Source of the DNA: Monoplex corrugatus
Taxonomy: Eukaryota > Mollusca > Gastropoda > Littorinimorpha > Ranellidae
NCBI GenBank assembly: GCA_030674185.1
Contig: JAPXFY010000026.1
Coordinates: forward strand, 39,794,131-39,858,130
Reading direction: 5' to 3'
Length of the DNA: 64,000 nucleotides
Part shown: positions 29,231 through 40,275 of the stretch, one piece after another
How the letters are laid out: each line of letters begins with the position of its first letter
Numbering within the stretch: the first letter of the stretch is position 1
Made by a program: the position numbers and the translations under genes
The notes under the pieces: generated by a model
Told to the model about the DNA's origin: nothing
Database searches by the model: none
What the model saw: the letters and a program-made list of their open reading frames with translations, nothing else

Positions 29231-29839
29231 GCATGTTTCAAGAGACTAAAAGTACAAGACGTTTTCATACCAAATATTAGAAACGTTCCAAGCTTGTACA
29301 CTGCCTGTCCATCTTATTTTCTCCATCACTGTGTTTTTGCTTAGCATCTGTGTTTGTCTTGTTCACTGTAAAAGGAAGATGTCTTGAAAAGAATACTTTT
29401 CATACTCTGATTTTTAACATTTTGTCACACATTGTGACATATAATTTTCGTATATATTGCTATTTGTTCTGAGCTGTACTGTTGTTGCATGCTCAGACAA
29501 TGTTATGTTCAAAAATAAAAGAAAAGAACTTTCTATGAAAGGTAAACAAAAAAACAAAACACAAAAAGATCTTATACACTTTCATTATAAATGTTTCTAC
29601 ACAGCTCTATTCTCCAAACTCATCTGGATTCACTGTGCATTGCACAAAATCACACATTTTAGTGGAACACAGAGAACTCAAGCTGTCAGACAAGCTGACT
29701 ACATTCCACTATGTTGTTGCACAGTCTGCATCTTTGATGGGCATGCATGCTGGGTGTTTTTCATGTTTCATAACTCTGCCAATGACATGATCTATACAAT
29801 CTTTCATGTACGCTATTTGATATTCTGCATACATAAACA

Positions 29840-29965
29840 CCCAAAGGGGGTGAGGGGTTGAGCACTGACAGATCTGCACAGATGTTGATCTGGAGATAAT
29901 GCCCCATCCTCTGCACAGCTCTTGTCTCACTACCCCACAGTGTTCATTTTGGATCTCAAACACAC
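29840..29965 (+). repeat. Short interspersed repeat
   Basis: GAGCACTGACAGATCTGCAC resembles the patch at 8780-8810; possibly a degenerate SINE body. Confidence 0.35.
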
Positions 29966-30059
29966 CTCCAAGCCCATCAAAACTGAGGTCACCATGACAG
30001 CAGGGTGTAAAAGGCCACAAATGGGACAATTTAATGCCATGATGATGACAAACAAACTC

Positions 30060-30520
30060 AGACTAAACTCATGAGACTTGGAGGAGGTCTGGTCCCCAAA
30101 CGTGCGGCATGCACAACCTCAGGCTTGTGGACATGCCCTGATTCCCATGAACTAGACCCCCAGCTATGGGTAAATAGAACCACTGCCTTATGGTTATCTC
30201 AGGAGAGAATAAGGCTAAGGGTAAACCCTGAGAGAAAATCGCTCACACCGCCTTGTGGGTTGTTGTGGGAACGACAAAGGCTAGCGGAGAGTCCGCACAT
30301 ATTCCAATGGAAGGCAACGGGAAACCACCATCGTACATGACCAGCCAAAACACCAAAAAGGATGATATACGTAAATAGGGGCTCCTGTGGAGCACCTTCA
30401 TCTGATAGGAACCATCATGCTGCCTAGGTGACACCCAACTGTCAGCAAGCTACTGTGAGGGCCATGATAGCCAATGACATGAGGCAGGACACATGATGAT
30501 GATGATGATGATGATATGAC
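30060..30520 (+). mobile_element. Truncated non-LTR retroposon ending in (ATG)n
   Basis: Contains GTGGGTTGTTGTGGGAACGA and GAAGGCAACGGGAAACCACC, then GGCCATGATAGCCAATGACA and TGAGGCAGGACACATGATGA followed by an ATG run. The last 60 bases match the RTE-like 3' ends elsewhere; the earlier part does not, so it may be a chimeric or different family sharing the tail. Confidence 0.6.
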
Positions 30521-30529
30521 AAGGAGTTA

Positions 30530-30880
30530 TAGTAACGATGCTATGGTATTCCATTTCAAACCGAGACATCGTGACAGGGCTGTACTCTATGCTTACTGCC
30601 ATAACATAAACTGGCATCAACCAGGCCCGAGAGATACAAACACCTGAGATGTTTGGGCAGGAAATTTCAGCAACACTCTCCAAGATATATCCATAAGGTG
30701 AATAAGACTGGACTGTGTGGTCTCAATCTTCCCAACTAGCTCACAGCATGCTCAGTTCTGGTAGGAGCTGGTCAGAGCTGAAAAATAATCCCATAATTTG
30801 CTGGACTGATGGAGGGTCTAAACTTATGACCTCAAAGTCTGTAGCACGTTGCCCTAACCACTTTGCCACTGACAGGTACA
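30530..30880 (-). mobile_element. tRNA-derived SINE (family 1)
   Basis: On the minus strand: AGTGGCAAAGTGGTTAGGGC (box A), a degenerate box B area near 30810, then AGATTGAGACCACACAGTCC and CGGGCCTGGTTGATGCCAGT. Same body as at 9.9 and 24.4 kb. Confidence 0.78.
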
Positions 30881-31035
30881 AAAGCAAAATCAATGGTATA
30901 CCATCAGTAGTACTGTGGCCATGTTGGTCAGCTGTGTGTCCACTTGTCATCACTCTGTCCTGAAAAAAGGGTATTTATGAATGCAGTTTACAGACATTTC
31001 AGTTCATAGACTCAAAAGTACTTAAAAACACTTTC

Positions 31036-31215
31036 TGTGTGCATGCGTGCATGCATGTGTGTGTGTTGTTTTTCTTTTCATATTTATTCACATAAATGTG
31101 CTTTTATGTGTGTGTGTGCGTGCATGTGTGTATTATTTTCTTTTAACATTTATTCACAAAAATCTGTGCTTTTAGATGAGTGTGTGCATGCATGCATGCA
31201 TGTGTGTGCAGGTGT
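31036..31215. repeat. ~85-bp tandem duplication containing TG repeats
   Basis: GCATGTGTGTxTxxTTTTC and TTTATTCACAxAAATxTG recur in two to three units. Confidence 0.75.
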
Positions 31216-31884
31216 GTATGTGTACATGAGCCTCTTATCACCAGTACTCTCATTATCATTGACGTTTTCAGTGTCCCAAGACAGAGTTTAAGCTTTATTC
31301 AAGAGACGTTTATCGCGCTAGAACAATCCCATACGTGCTCCTAACCAAATCTGCTAGTAGTTCTCTGGCAGACTCCTTGAGCCTGCACAAAACCCTGTGC
31401 GACCAGAAAGTCTTGAAATAAGCACTGATATCATCAGAATGATTGGAACATTAAGATGCGCAGTGAACAACTGAATTCTAAACATGCAAGGTAGGCTGAA
31501 CTTGAGACATGGGGTTCTGAGTCCACAGTTGCACATTAAAATGCCCTAGAATGATTATTTCCATCCTCCTCATAGAGGACTTTTCCTAAATCAATGTTTT
31601 TAGACCAGAGTATTGCAACACACACCAATGAGAGAGCTTGGTGTATATACATGAATTATTCATAAACTGCAAGGTCCAATCAATTGATCAGATTGAAAGT
31701 ACAACGGTGTGAAGGAACTATTTCCACCACTCACATGGAAAAAGGGAGGGGGGAAGGGGAGAAGTGTGTGATGGATGCCTGAGGTCTGCGAAACGTGGCA
31801 CTAGTTTGGAATGTTATGCATGCCCTGGAACTTGTAAAGTGTGGGAAGATGTATTTTTCTTTGGAGTTTGAATGTTTCCTTGGA
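31216..31884. other. No gene recognised
   Basis: Mixed-composition sequence; CTGCCAGAGAACTACTAGC at 31360 (minus) resembles the SINE family 2 body at 35.69 kb, so part may be an old SINE. Confidence 0.35.
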
Positions 31885-32010
31885 ATTGACTCCTGCACTT
31901 ATTCCTGCATCATCAACCATGCTAGAAAAACAAAACCTTAACCGTTTGACTCCCTTCCCTATCCACCAGCTTCAGCAAAATCTTAACCCTCCGACTCCCT
32001 CATCCAGGCG
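31885..32010. mobile_element. MITE family A, degenerate partial copy
   Basis: CTTAACCGTTTGACTCCC, ATCCACCAGCTTC and CTTAACCCTCCGACTCCCTC match the left half of the MITE; the right half is missing. Confidence 0.65.
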
Positions 32011-32608
32011 GAGGTGTCTGAGCCCTGAGCCCAGGACTTTCCGGCAGGGAGACCAAGGGTTTTTTTTTCGTTTTTGTTTTTATTTAGATAAAGGATCACC
32101 TCATTCAGGGAGGTTATCTTTGTACTCACGTTTATTGTTTTTTGTTTGTTTTTGTTTTGTTTTTTGTTTGTTTTGTTTTTTCCCAAGCTGCTTCCATTCA
32201 CTTCGTTCAAGCACTTTTCCTCTCCCGTTCTTGTCAAATCCATCTAAGTCGTCTCTTCGTCTAGTGTTCTGTCTTCCTCTACTGCGAGTGCCGTCTCTTG
32301 GTATCCAGAACTTTTTTTTTTTTTTTTAAGTTTTAAATAAAAAGAAAAGACATTTAGATTTTATTTGTTTTTATTTATTTATTTATCTATTTTTACTTAT
32401 TTAGTTATTTAGTTGTTTTTTGTTCAACGATTATCCTTTCTCTGGGTGACATGTCCTGCCCAGTTCCATTTCAGTTTGTTGATGGTTTCCATGGTGTCTC
32501 ACACTTTTGTTCTTTCTCTGATCCACTGAGCCGTTTTGTGATCTTTCCAGCTGATACATGTATCAAGCATGATTCTTTCATGTGATCGCTGCGTAGTTCT
32601 TAGTTTTA

Positions 32609-32611
32609 AAG

Positions 32612-32708
<97 letters not shown>

Positions 32709-32780
32709 GTGTGTGTGTGTGTATGTGTTGTGTGTGTGTGTGTGTGTATGTGTGTGTGTGTGTATGTGTGGTGTTGTGTG

Positions 32781-32811
<31 letters not shown>

Positions 32812-32815
32812 TTAT
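32609..32815. repeat. (TG)n microsatellite
   Basis: About 200 bases of TG with TATG and TTGTG interruptions. Confidence 0.97.
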
Positions 32816-33429
32816 TTTTTGTTTTTGTTTTTAGTTTTAGATTCCACGTTCCTGCACCGTAGGTTACTGTGGGCAGAATGCATTGGTCGTAGACTTTTCG
32901 TTTCAGGACAGTTGGAATTTTGTCATTCTTTAATTAACTCTTCATAACAATCTGCCAACAGGGGATTTGATAATCAGCTGGACTACCGAAATAATATCAT
33001 TATTTTTGTTATAAAGGACATCTCTAGAGTCAGTACATGAAAAATCGAGATTGTTATTTCTATATGTCGTAAGATAGGATTTTCAAAGAGCGGACGGTGG
33101 ACTGATAATGCTTTTGAACAAATACATACATTTGTGTATATTTTGTTTTCCAAGAGTTAAGCTTTAGTTTGTATATCAAGGAGGCTAGCTGTCTGGGGCA
33201 GTAAAGTATCAGGCTTTGGGTATTGGAGAAATTAGCATAAACTGAACGTTCTAACACACAGCCAAGTTTATGAAGTGATAGTCTAGGAAGGCGAAACTTC
33301 TTAGTTGAATGAAATTCACAAATAAAATGAGTATGAAACCAAACGACTGCAAAGGGCCATATTTTGAAATAGCATGAGAATGCTGACAGATGAGACACGT
33401 GAGAATTTGGGAATGAACTCGAAACATTA

Positions 33430-33722
33430 GATCTTGTGTCTACAGCTATATCAAGTAGAAGATCATTAGTAAAGAAGATTAGGAAAAGACAAGCAACATT
33501 TACAGGACATTTTATGAGGAATGGGGAATTAGAGCACCTGGTCACAACAAGAAAGCTGGAGGGAAAGAGAACACCAGGTAGACCCAGGGAGAAAATGTTG
33601 AACAGACTTGCAGAGTGGCTGAAGACAGAGAAGGTGAGAGATGTACTTGCAGCGGCGGAGGATAGATTCGTGTGTAGGGCCATGATCGCCACCACCATGC
33701 GGCAGGGCACATGATGATGATG
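33430..33722 (+). pseudogene. C-terminal fragment of RTE-like LINE ORF
   Basis: The frame 33436-33714 encodes KKIRKRQATFTGHFMRNGEL, LEGKRTPGRPREKMLNRLAE and AEDRFVCRAMIATTMRQG, then TGA and ATGATGATGA. The GHxMRxxxLExLVxTxKLEGKRxxGR pattern is a well-known C-terminus of endonuclease/RT proteins in molluscs and other animals. The endonuclease and RT are missing by 5' truncation. It is the best-preserved of five copies in the window. A long minus-strand frame over the same bases is a shadow. Confidence 0.85.
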
Positions 33723-33844
33723 ATTAGAATGGTAATAAGCTTTAGCTTGCAAGAGAAATAAAAGTAATCTGCCTCGACAAAATATTAATAAATAAAACAA
33801 TCATCATAATCATATAAGAATAACTATCATCACCATCATCATCA

Positions 33845-34232
33845 TAACAGTACAAGTCAGTGTGCTGAAGTGGTTAGCATAACGTACTACCGCTTGTGGG
33901 GTCCCAATGGCCATTAGTCTAAATAATGTATTGGGGTTTGTTTGCCCGTTTGTTTGTTTTTATTTTTCGTTGTTGTTGTTGTTGTTTCTTATCCTTGATC
34001 GGCTCCTGTCCAGAGGCTGAGCGTGCTCCGGACTCGATGGGAAGACGTGAACACTACAATGGAATCTTTTTTTTTTCCGAATACGTCATCGAGAGTGTCG
34101 TTCAGATTTCCTGACCAACACCGCAGGTGTCTGTATCTCTCGCTCCAAGATGTATAATGCAAGTGATCATGGAGTATAGCCCTGTCACACAGTCACAATC
34201 GGACACAGGACTCCACTGCACTATCACCATCA
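33845..34232 (+). mobile_element. tRNA-derived SINE (family 1)
   Basis: Head GCTGAAGTGGTTAGCATAAC, weak box B near GGGGTCCCAATGGCC, body GACCAACACCGCAGGTGTCT and GAGTATAGCCCTGTCACACA. Confidence 0.72.
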
Positions 34233-34248
34233 TCGCCGTTTCCATCAT

Positions 34249-34419
34249 CATGGCATTTTGTGTCTGTGTGTGAATGTGAGTATGTGCGTGTGTGCGTGTT
34301 CATGTGTGTGTGTGCGCGTGTGTGTATTTCTGTGTGTGTGTGTGTGTTCATGTGTGTGTGTGTGTTCATGTGTGTGTGCGCGTGTGTATTTCTCTCTGTG
34401 TGTGTGTATGTGTGTGTGT

Positions 34420-34477
<58 letters not shown>

Positions 34478-34515
34478 TGTGTGCGTGTGTTTGTGTGTGT
34501 GTGTGCGCGCGCGCG
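34249..34515. repeat. (TG)n microsatellite, interrupted
   Basis: TG with CGTG, TTCATG and a terminal GCGCGCGCG. Confidence 0.96.
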
Positions 34516-34639
34516 AAACCGTTTCAGGTTCTCTGACCGTTCCAGCCCTGCACTCATGCTGACCTCATTTCCAGAGGGTTTGGAGGTGTGCTGTAGAACT
34601 GAAATGAGTGGTGCAGGTGTGTTGACACAGGAGAATTAT

Positions 34640-35115
34640 TGTTATTGTTGTTTAAACCCCAGCCGACTTCGCAGAGCCATATCAGGGCTATAACCTTTTC
34701 GAAACCGACAAAACTTCAACAGGAAAAAAAGAAAAGAAAAGAAAATTAAGTACACATATCAATGCATTCGCGCACATAGTCTCAGGCATGCCCCTGGCGT
34801 TGACCACTTCGTCCAATTTATCACACAGTGGATTTAAAAAACACACCTGAATACAAATTTAAGCATACCTAAGGACACCAAAACATAAAACAGGCCTAAA
34901 TTACCTAAAATTGCTTCCGCATATCTCGCCTCCCTAGAGCCAAAAATGCATTTAATACATGTACCCAATTATCAATCCTAAAAGAAAGTATGAAGACTTT
35001 ATCGAACACATGGAGGCGAATGGACCAGTAAGATAGAAAATGATAGGAAGAAATGACAGAAAGCAAAGGAACAAGGCAGAAATAAAGACAGTGACAGAAA
35101 AGAGGAAATTTCTTG
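34640..35115 (-). repeat. Interspersed repeat family C, 5' end replaced by family E
   Basis: Minus-strand tail GATATGGCTCTGCGAAGTCG and TGGGGTTTAAACAACAATAA, body TTTTGGCTCTAGGGAGGCGA and TTCGATAAAGTC. Its start (TTTCCTCTTTTCTGTCACTG) runs directly into the family E foldback at 35117. Confidence 0.83.
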
Positions 35116-35116
35116 G

Positions 35117-35249
35117 ACAGGTGCAAATTTTCGGCCAACTGCCCTTTGTCAAGTATAAGATCACAAACAAACACACACCAGATACAAAAATTTGTTTATT
35201 TGTGATCTTACGCTTGACTAAGTTCAGTTGGCCGAAACCCTGCACCTGT
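35117..35249. repeat. Foldback (inverted repeat) of family E
   Basis: ACAGGTGCAAATTTTCGGCC and AACT...AAGTATAAGATCACAAACAAA face TTTGTTTATTTGTGATCTTA and CAGTTGGCCGAAACCCTGCA. The arms are about 55 bases with several mismatches. Confidence 0.83.
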
Positions 35250-35355
35250 CTTGTCTGGTTGTATTAAATATGCGTTCTTATTCTTTTTATTTTTTTTCGT
35301 GTTTTTTTCTGGTACCTGTTTGCTTGAACGCGGGCAGTCACACTTGTTTTGGATT
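35220..35355 (+). repeat. Interspersed repeat family E, second copy
   Basis: GTTGGCCGAAACCCTGCACC, TGTCTTGTCTGGTTGTATTA and CTGTTTGCTTGAACGCGGGC match 29098-29225. Confidence 0.8.
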
Positions 35356-35434
35356 CAGAGATGAAGCCCGAACATTTGACAGGCAGTGGAAGTTGCTGGC
35401 GGAAATAATCAGTTTTAATGTGTTTAAGACTGAT

Positions 35435-35800
35435 ACTGGCTAAGTCGCTCCGTGGAGTCGAGATCTCGAGTTCAATTTCAAGCTGCAACACACGCACACG
35501 AAACACGCACACGCGCACGCACACACACAACATTTTCCTGTTCGTTACCTATCTCAATACTCCATCTATTCTGGTGGTGTCAGCTACGTGTCTCACAAGC
35601 CCTGTTCTACCTTCACCTTTTTACTCCCTCCCCCATCCATCACAAGGTCATGCCGCATGTTTTGCGCTGGCCCGAAGAGTCTGCCAGACAGCTACTGGCA
35701 GATTTAGAATGAATGGCAGTAGTTGGTGCGCGTTGTGTGGCTATGTCCTGGGGTTTGTCATCTCCCCAGGTAACTGATGACTGGGTCCGAATGGGTCATG
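35435..35800 (+). mobile_element. tRNA-derived SINE (family 2)
   Basis: TAAGTCGCTCCGTGGAGTCG, GAGTTCAATTTCAAGCTGC (degenerate box B), TTCTGGTGGTGTCAGCTACG and CTACTGGCAGATTTAGAATG parallel 27193-27495, with a CA/CG insertion after the head. Confidence 0.6.
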
Positions 35801-35984
35801 CAACGCAAGGACAGCATACATATGTTTACAAGTATATTAGCAATAGCAAGTTTCAAAATGGCTGTTAGCTAAAATTTATGTAATTGGATAATACACCATC
35901 TCTCTCTCTTATTTGTAGATTAGCAACGGCAAGTTGCAAAAGGCTTTTAGTTCAAACTTATGCAGTTGGGAAATATAGCTTTTC

Positions 35985-36009
35985 TCTCTCTCCGTCTCTC
36001 TCCGTCTCT

Positions 36010-36070
<61 letters not shown>

Positions 36071-36077
36071 TCTCTCA
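35985..36077. repeat. (CT)n microsatellite
   Basis: CTCTCT run of about 90 bases with single interruptions. Confidence 0.97.
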
Positions 36078-36525
36078 CCAATCCTCTACTTCACTGAATA
36101 GCTAACCAAGTCAAGAATGCGCAGGACTTGACCTCTCTAAATCACTAGAAAATATAATTCTCCACTTAGCTGACTGATTTGCTTACCTAAAGAAGTGTTA
36201 GCTTGTTGATGCTTACGATGTTCCACCGAGTCACGTTCTGTTGTTTCGTTGAGTTTAAAAGTCCTACCACTCTCAGAGTATATGAGGACTAAGCTATAAG
36301 AACGTTGCTTAAAGAAGCCTTAAAACATTTTGGTTGCACTGTGAGATACCGACGCTGTTGTCAGATTTTCTGGATTGTATCTCGCTTTGTCAACTTGTGA
36401 GCCGATGATCTATTAATAACGGCAGAGCATGTGGATGGTGATAGTGGTGCGCTAATGGTGGGGGTGTTTTAGGTTCAAAGGAAAGGAAAAACAATGTTAA
36501 TTAATGGAGGAACCAATAACTACGC
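36078..36525. other. No gene recognised
   Basis: Unique-looking sequence without motif-bearing frames. Confidence 0.4.
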
Positions 36526-36529
36526 GTGT

Positions 36530-37035
36530 AGGCATAACACAACACACACACGCACGCGCACGCGCACACACACACCTGGACACGCAACAATTCATGCAGA
36601 CCTAAGTACTACCACCACCATCACCCTTCTCTCTCTTCTCCATTTTTCCTGCGCACATGCGCGTGTATGCGAGCAAATTGTACCATTCGATGAAGCCAAA
36701 TGCACACGCGCACAGACCCCGTACACGCACGCACACATATACACTAAAACTGTACATATGAACACAGCTTAAAACATACAAATATACACAAACGCGTGAA
36801 CACGTACACACACACACACATATATATGAATGCAGGCGCAGGCGCGTGTATATCAGAAGTGTGTGCACATAGACACAGAGATGTAATTATATATCGATAC
36901 ATAACATACATAATTATATATCAATACATAAACATTATGTAAACGCGCGCGCATGCGTACACGGACAACACAAATAAGTCGATACGTACACACATACACG
37001 TGTGTACACGTTCGGGTCAGCGCATATAGTCTTAT

Positions 37036-37098
<63 letters not shown>

Positions 37099-37300
37099 AC
37101 ACACACACACACTACTTACATATACACGCACACGTCAATATTACTTCAATATACACAAATACACACACATGGACATACACACAAGTATACACAAACACAC
37201 ACTTGCGCATACACACACACTTATAGTGAAAAGACGTTAAATCAAGCAACGAACGAACACACTTGGGCATACACACACGTATACACACATGCATTCAGTC
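36530..37300. repeat. CA-rich low-complexity region
   Basis: Interrupted CACG/CACA tracts, with a perfect (CA)n at 37039-37111 and a CTCCCT run from 37302. Confidence 0.9.
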
Positions 37301-37511
37301 TCTCTCCCCCTCCTTCTCTCCCTCCCTCCCTCCCTCTATCTCCGTCTCCTTCCATCCGTCTCTCTCCCTCTCTGCTTAATCTTATCAAGACGATAAATGA
37401 GTTTCGTAGTTCGCGATTCCTTTCAGACATTATATCACTGCATCCATGAAACACCAAGCGTCAGTATGCAAGAGAATGAATGGGAAGAGGACTGCACACC
37501 CCCTCCCCACT

Positions 37512-37714
37512 TTAACCCTATGACACCCGCACCCTATCCACCAACTGCAAAAACTTAACCCTTTGACTCCTCCACCCTATCCACCAGCTTCCTGCAGGAA
37601 GGAAGCTGGTGGATAGGGTGAGAAAATCAAAGGGTTAAGTTTTTTTGCTTTGCTAGCGTGGTTGACAATGCAGGATACTGGTGGACAGGCAGGGTGCAGG
37701 AGTCAAAGGGTTAA
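37512..37714. mobile_element. TTAA-flanked MITE (family A), well-preserved copy
   Basis: TTAACCCTATGACACCCGCA at the left and AGGAGTCAAAGGGTTAA at the right. Inside, CTTAACCCTTTGACTCCTCC faces AAAATCAAAGGGTTAAG around TTCCTGCAGGAAGGAAGC, a nearly perfect hairpin of ~80 bases. About 200 bp, the reference layout for the family. Confidence 0.85.
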
Positions 37715-37764
37715 ACATTCCCTGTGCTTGTCATTGTCATAAGAGTGCACGCAGGACACAGTCA

Positions 37765-37957
37765 CGGCAGACAGACCTGCGATGAGGAACCACAAGGCCG
37801 CAGCACTGTTTTCTACACTCTGCCTGCGGAAGAATATGTGTCTCCAGGATCGGACATGTTTCCCGCATGAAAAGGAAGATCCATCCATACCAGATGACAC
37901 CAACGACCAGTATGTCGACTCGGTCGTCGGATCCATAAGAGAGAGCAACATGTAAAT
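37765..37957 (+). CDS. Unidentified possible exon
   Basis: After GTGCACGCAG the frame is open for about 63 codons (RNHKAAALFSTLCLRKNMC, then DTNDQYVDSVVGSIRES) to a TAA. GC content and third-base pattern are higher than around it. The minus strand is also open with a hydrophobic stretch (AAALWFLIAGLSAVTV). I do not recognise either; which strand, if any, is coding is open. Confidence 0.25.
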
Positions 37958-38038
37958 ACGGTTTTGCTCTTTCTTACATGCATAAACGTATACGGTATCT
38001 GGGGGCTTAGCTGTGGGATTGGCTAAGCTTGACTTGGT

Positions 38039-38585
38039 TTGGATGGAGGCTTGGCTTTGGGCCTTGGGCTTTGGGCCTGGTCTTTGGGCCTTGGCCTTGG
38101 ACCTTGGGGTTTTGGGCCTTCTTGGGGCTTGGACCTTGGACTTTGGGCCTGGGGCTTTTTGCTTTGGGGCTTGGCCATGGACCTTGGGGTTTTGGGCCTT
38201 CTTGGGACTTGGGCTTTGGGCTTGGACCTTGGGGTTTTGGGCCTTCTTGGGGCTTCAGCCTTGGACTTTGGGCCTGGGGGCCTTGGGGCTTGGCCTTGGT
38301 CTTGGGGTTTTTGTGCCTTCTTGGGCTGGGCCTTGGGCCTTTGGGCCTGGGCCTTGACCTTTCGGGTTTTGAGCCTTCTTGGGCTTGGGGGGCTTGGGCC
38401 TTGGACTCGGGCCTTGAGCCTGGGTTTTAGGGCTTGGGCCTTGGACTTTGGGCTTGGGCTTGGGCTTTGGGCCTTGGGGCTCGGGCCTTGGGGCTTTAGG
38501 CCTGGCTTTGGGTCTTGGACTTGTGGGCTTGGGCTTTGGGGACTAGCCTTGGGCCTTGGGCTTTGGCTTTGGCCTGGCATGGTTT
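38039..38585 (+). repeat. G-rich degenerate hexa/heptanucleotide tract
   Basis: About 550 bases built from GGGCCTT, GGGCTTT and GGACTTGG words. Every forward frame and the reverse frame stay open for 110-185 codons. Near 38325-38350 four GGG runs with loops of 2-5 bases (GGGCTGGGCCTTGGGCC) meet the G-quadruplex pattern. Not a gene. Confidence 0.9.
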
Positions 38586-38589
38586 AGCT

Positions 38590-39225
38590 TTGAAGGATTT
38601 CACATGACTCACAAACACTACTGTAGATCTTCATGCACCATGTGAGAAAATAATACATGTAAGGTTATTGAAACAATGATTATGAAATGGACCTTACATA
38701 CTTTGACAACTTTCGTGCGATATTCGTCGATACCTTTAAATATGTTGGCAGTGTAGAAAACACTGATAAAGAGTGCATTTTCCTTTCATCATCGAGAATT
38801 GTTTTTTCTCCTGTGTTGCGTTTTGTTGTTGGTATTGCTGTCGTCGTCATTGTTGTTGCTGTTGTTACTGTTTCTGTCGTCGACGTCGTCGCATGTATCT
38901 TTATTTTCTTTGGGAGGGCGAGGGTGGGGGGAGGTTGTTTTGTTTCATTTTGCGAGATATAGTGAAATATAGTGAAAATCAGCGTGTTAAGATTCCATAT
39001 GTCGTATTAAAGAATATCTATACATTCTAAAAGCCTTTGACATCTTCAAACATGCTTGTTTTATTGTTCTATCCGAATTGCTTTAATGTTCTATCCGAAC
39101 ATATAAATATGCACCACCATTATGAAATAGTCTTAAAGTTCAAAGAAATGTTTACAGACCCGTCTGAGTTACCGCCTGTCTTTCCTGTAAACGATCCTCT
39201 TGCTTCCATATTTCACCTGTTCATT
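38590..39225. other. No gene recognised
   Basis: Contains GTTGTTGTTGCTG and CGTCGTCG patches near 38820-38890. Downstream of the GPCR stop on the minus strand. Confidence 0.4.
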
Positions 39226-39228
39226 TCG

Positions 39229-39477
39229 TAACACAAATGTTTCATGATAATCTGTAAATTTTCCTAATTCATCAAATACACTTAGCATTTCGAAACACAA
39301 ATGATTCATAATCGTCTGTAACTTTTCCTAATTCATCAAATAAAATTCATTTCGTAACACAAACGATTCATAATCATCTGTAAATTTTCCTACTTCATCA
39401 AATACACTTATTCGTTTCGTAACACAAATATGTCATAATCATCTGTAAATTTTCCTACTTCATCAAATATCTTTGTG
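39229..39477. repeat. ~63-bp minisatellite next to GPCR 3' end
   Basis: Four units with CGTAACACAAATG, ATAATCATCTGTAAATTTTC and CTACTTCATCAAATAC. Diverged further copies extend to 39655, into the receptor's last codons. Confidence 0.88.
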
Positions 39478-39624
39478 GATCTTAAAAAACTTACATGAGT
39501 CGTCGACATTTCTATCCTCTTCCCCCAGTTTTTTCTTTTTTTTTTTCTTTTCTTTTTTTTGTAACGTGAATGTTTTACAATCATCTGTAAATCATTCTGT
39601 CCTACCAAATGCATTTGGTGGGCT

Positions 39625-39845
39625 TCAAAATTCTACACGGGTCGTCGAATATTGTGTGGAAACTGACAGATCCGTAGTTTGTCCCTCAGAATCGTCCCTG
39701 ACCAGACCCAGAAGTGTCTTGAGTTCCTGTCTGAAGCGGGTACCAGTGAGGAGGTAGAGGAAGAAATTGACGGCGTTGTTGGCGTAGGTCATCAGGTTGC
39801 TTACGGTCCACAAGATTAGCATATAGCTGTCCACGATTTCCTCAC
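39625..39845 (-). CDS. GPCR terminal exon: TM7, helix 8, C-terminal tail
   Basis: Acceptor TTTTGCTGTTAG on the minus strand, entry phase 1. [20 protein letters not shown] then [14 protein letters not shown] form TM7; [12 protein letters not shown] is helix 8; the tail is short and Ser/Thr-rich ([17 protein letters not shown]). Stop at 39625-39627. Confidence 0.88.
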
Positions 39846-40171
39846 CTAACAGCAAAACGATGACATGCGGGCCTGTGTGTTTAGACAGATTAAAATCAGT
39901 TTTGTTCAAGTATCTTCTTTATCCGTTTTGTGCGTTTGTGCGTGTGGGGGGGTTGTGTGTGTGTATGTGTGTGTGTGTGTGTGAGGGAGGGAGAGAGAGA
40001 GAAAGAGAGAGAGAGAGAGACAGAGAGAGAGAGAAAGTAAGAGAAAAAGCGAGAGTATGTGTGTGTATGTATGTATGTGATATGGTATGTGTGTGTGTAT
40101 ATGTGGTGTGTATGTGTGTATGTGTGTATGTGCGTGTGTATGTGTACGTGTGTGCGCGCGTGTGTGTGCCC

Positions 40172-40204
<33 letters not shown>

Positions 40205-40236
40205 CGCGTGCGTGCGTGTGTGTGTACCTGTGTGTA

Positions 40237-40275
<39 letters not shown>

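Noticed and set aside
33060..33800. 246-codon minus-strand frame
   Set aside because: It overlaps in antisense the LINE C-terminus at 33436-33714, whose plus-strand translation has clear family motifs.
38023..38587. Pro/Lys-rich 185-codon frame on the minus strand and Gly/Leu/Trp-rich frames on the plus strand
   Set aside because: Simultaneously open frames on both strands over a degenerate short-word repeat; no start context or family motif.
28492..39224. Upstream SET/MYND exons of the SMYD3-like gene
   Set aside because: Looked for NHSC and cysteine-rich post-SET motifs on the minus strand by eye and found none; absence is not proven without a search.
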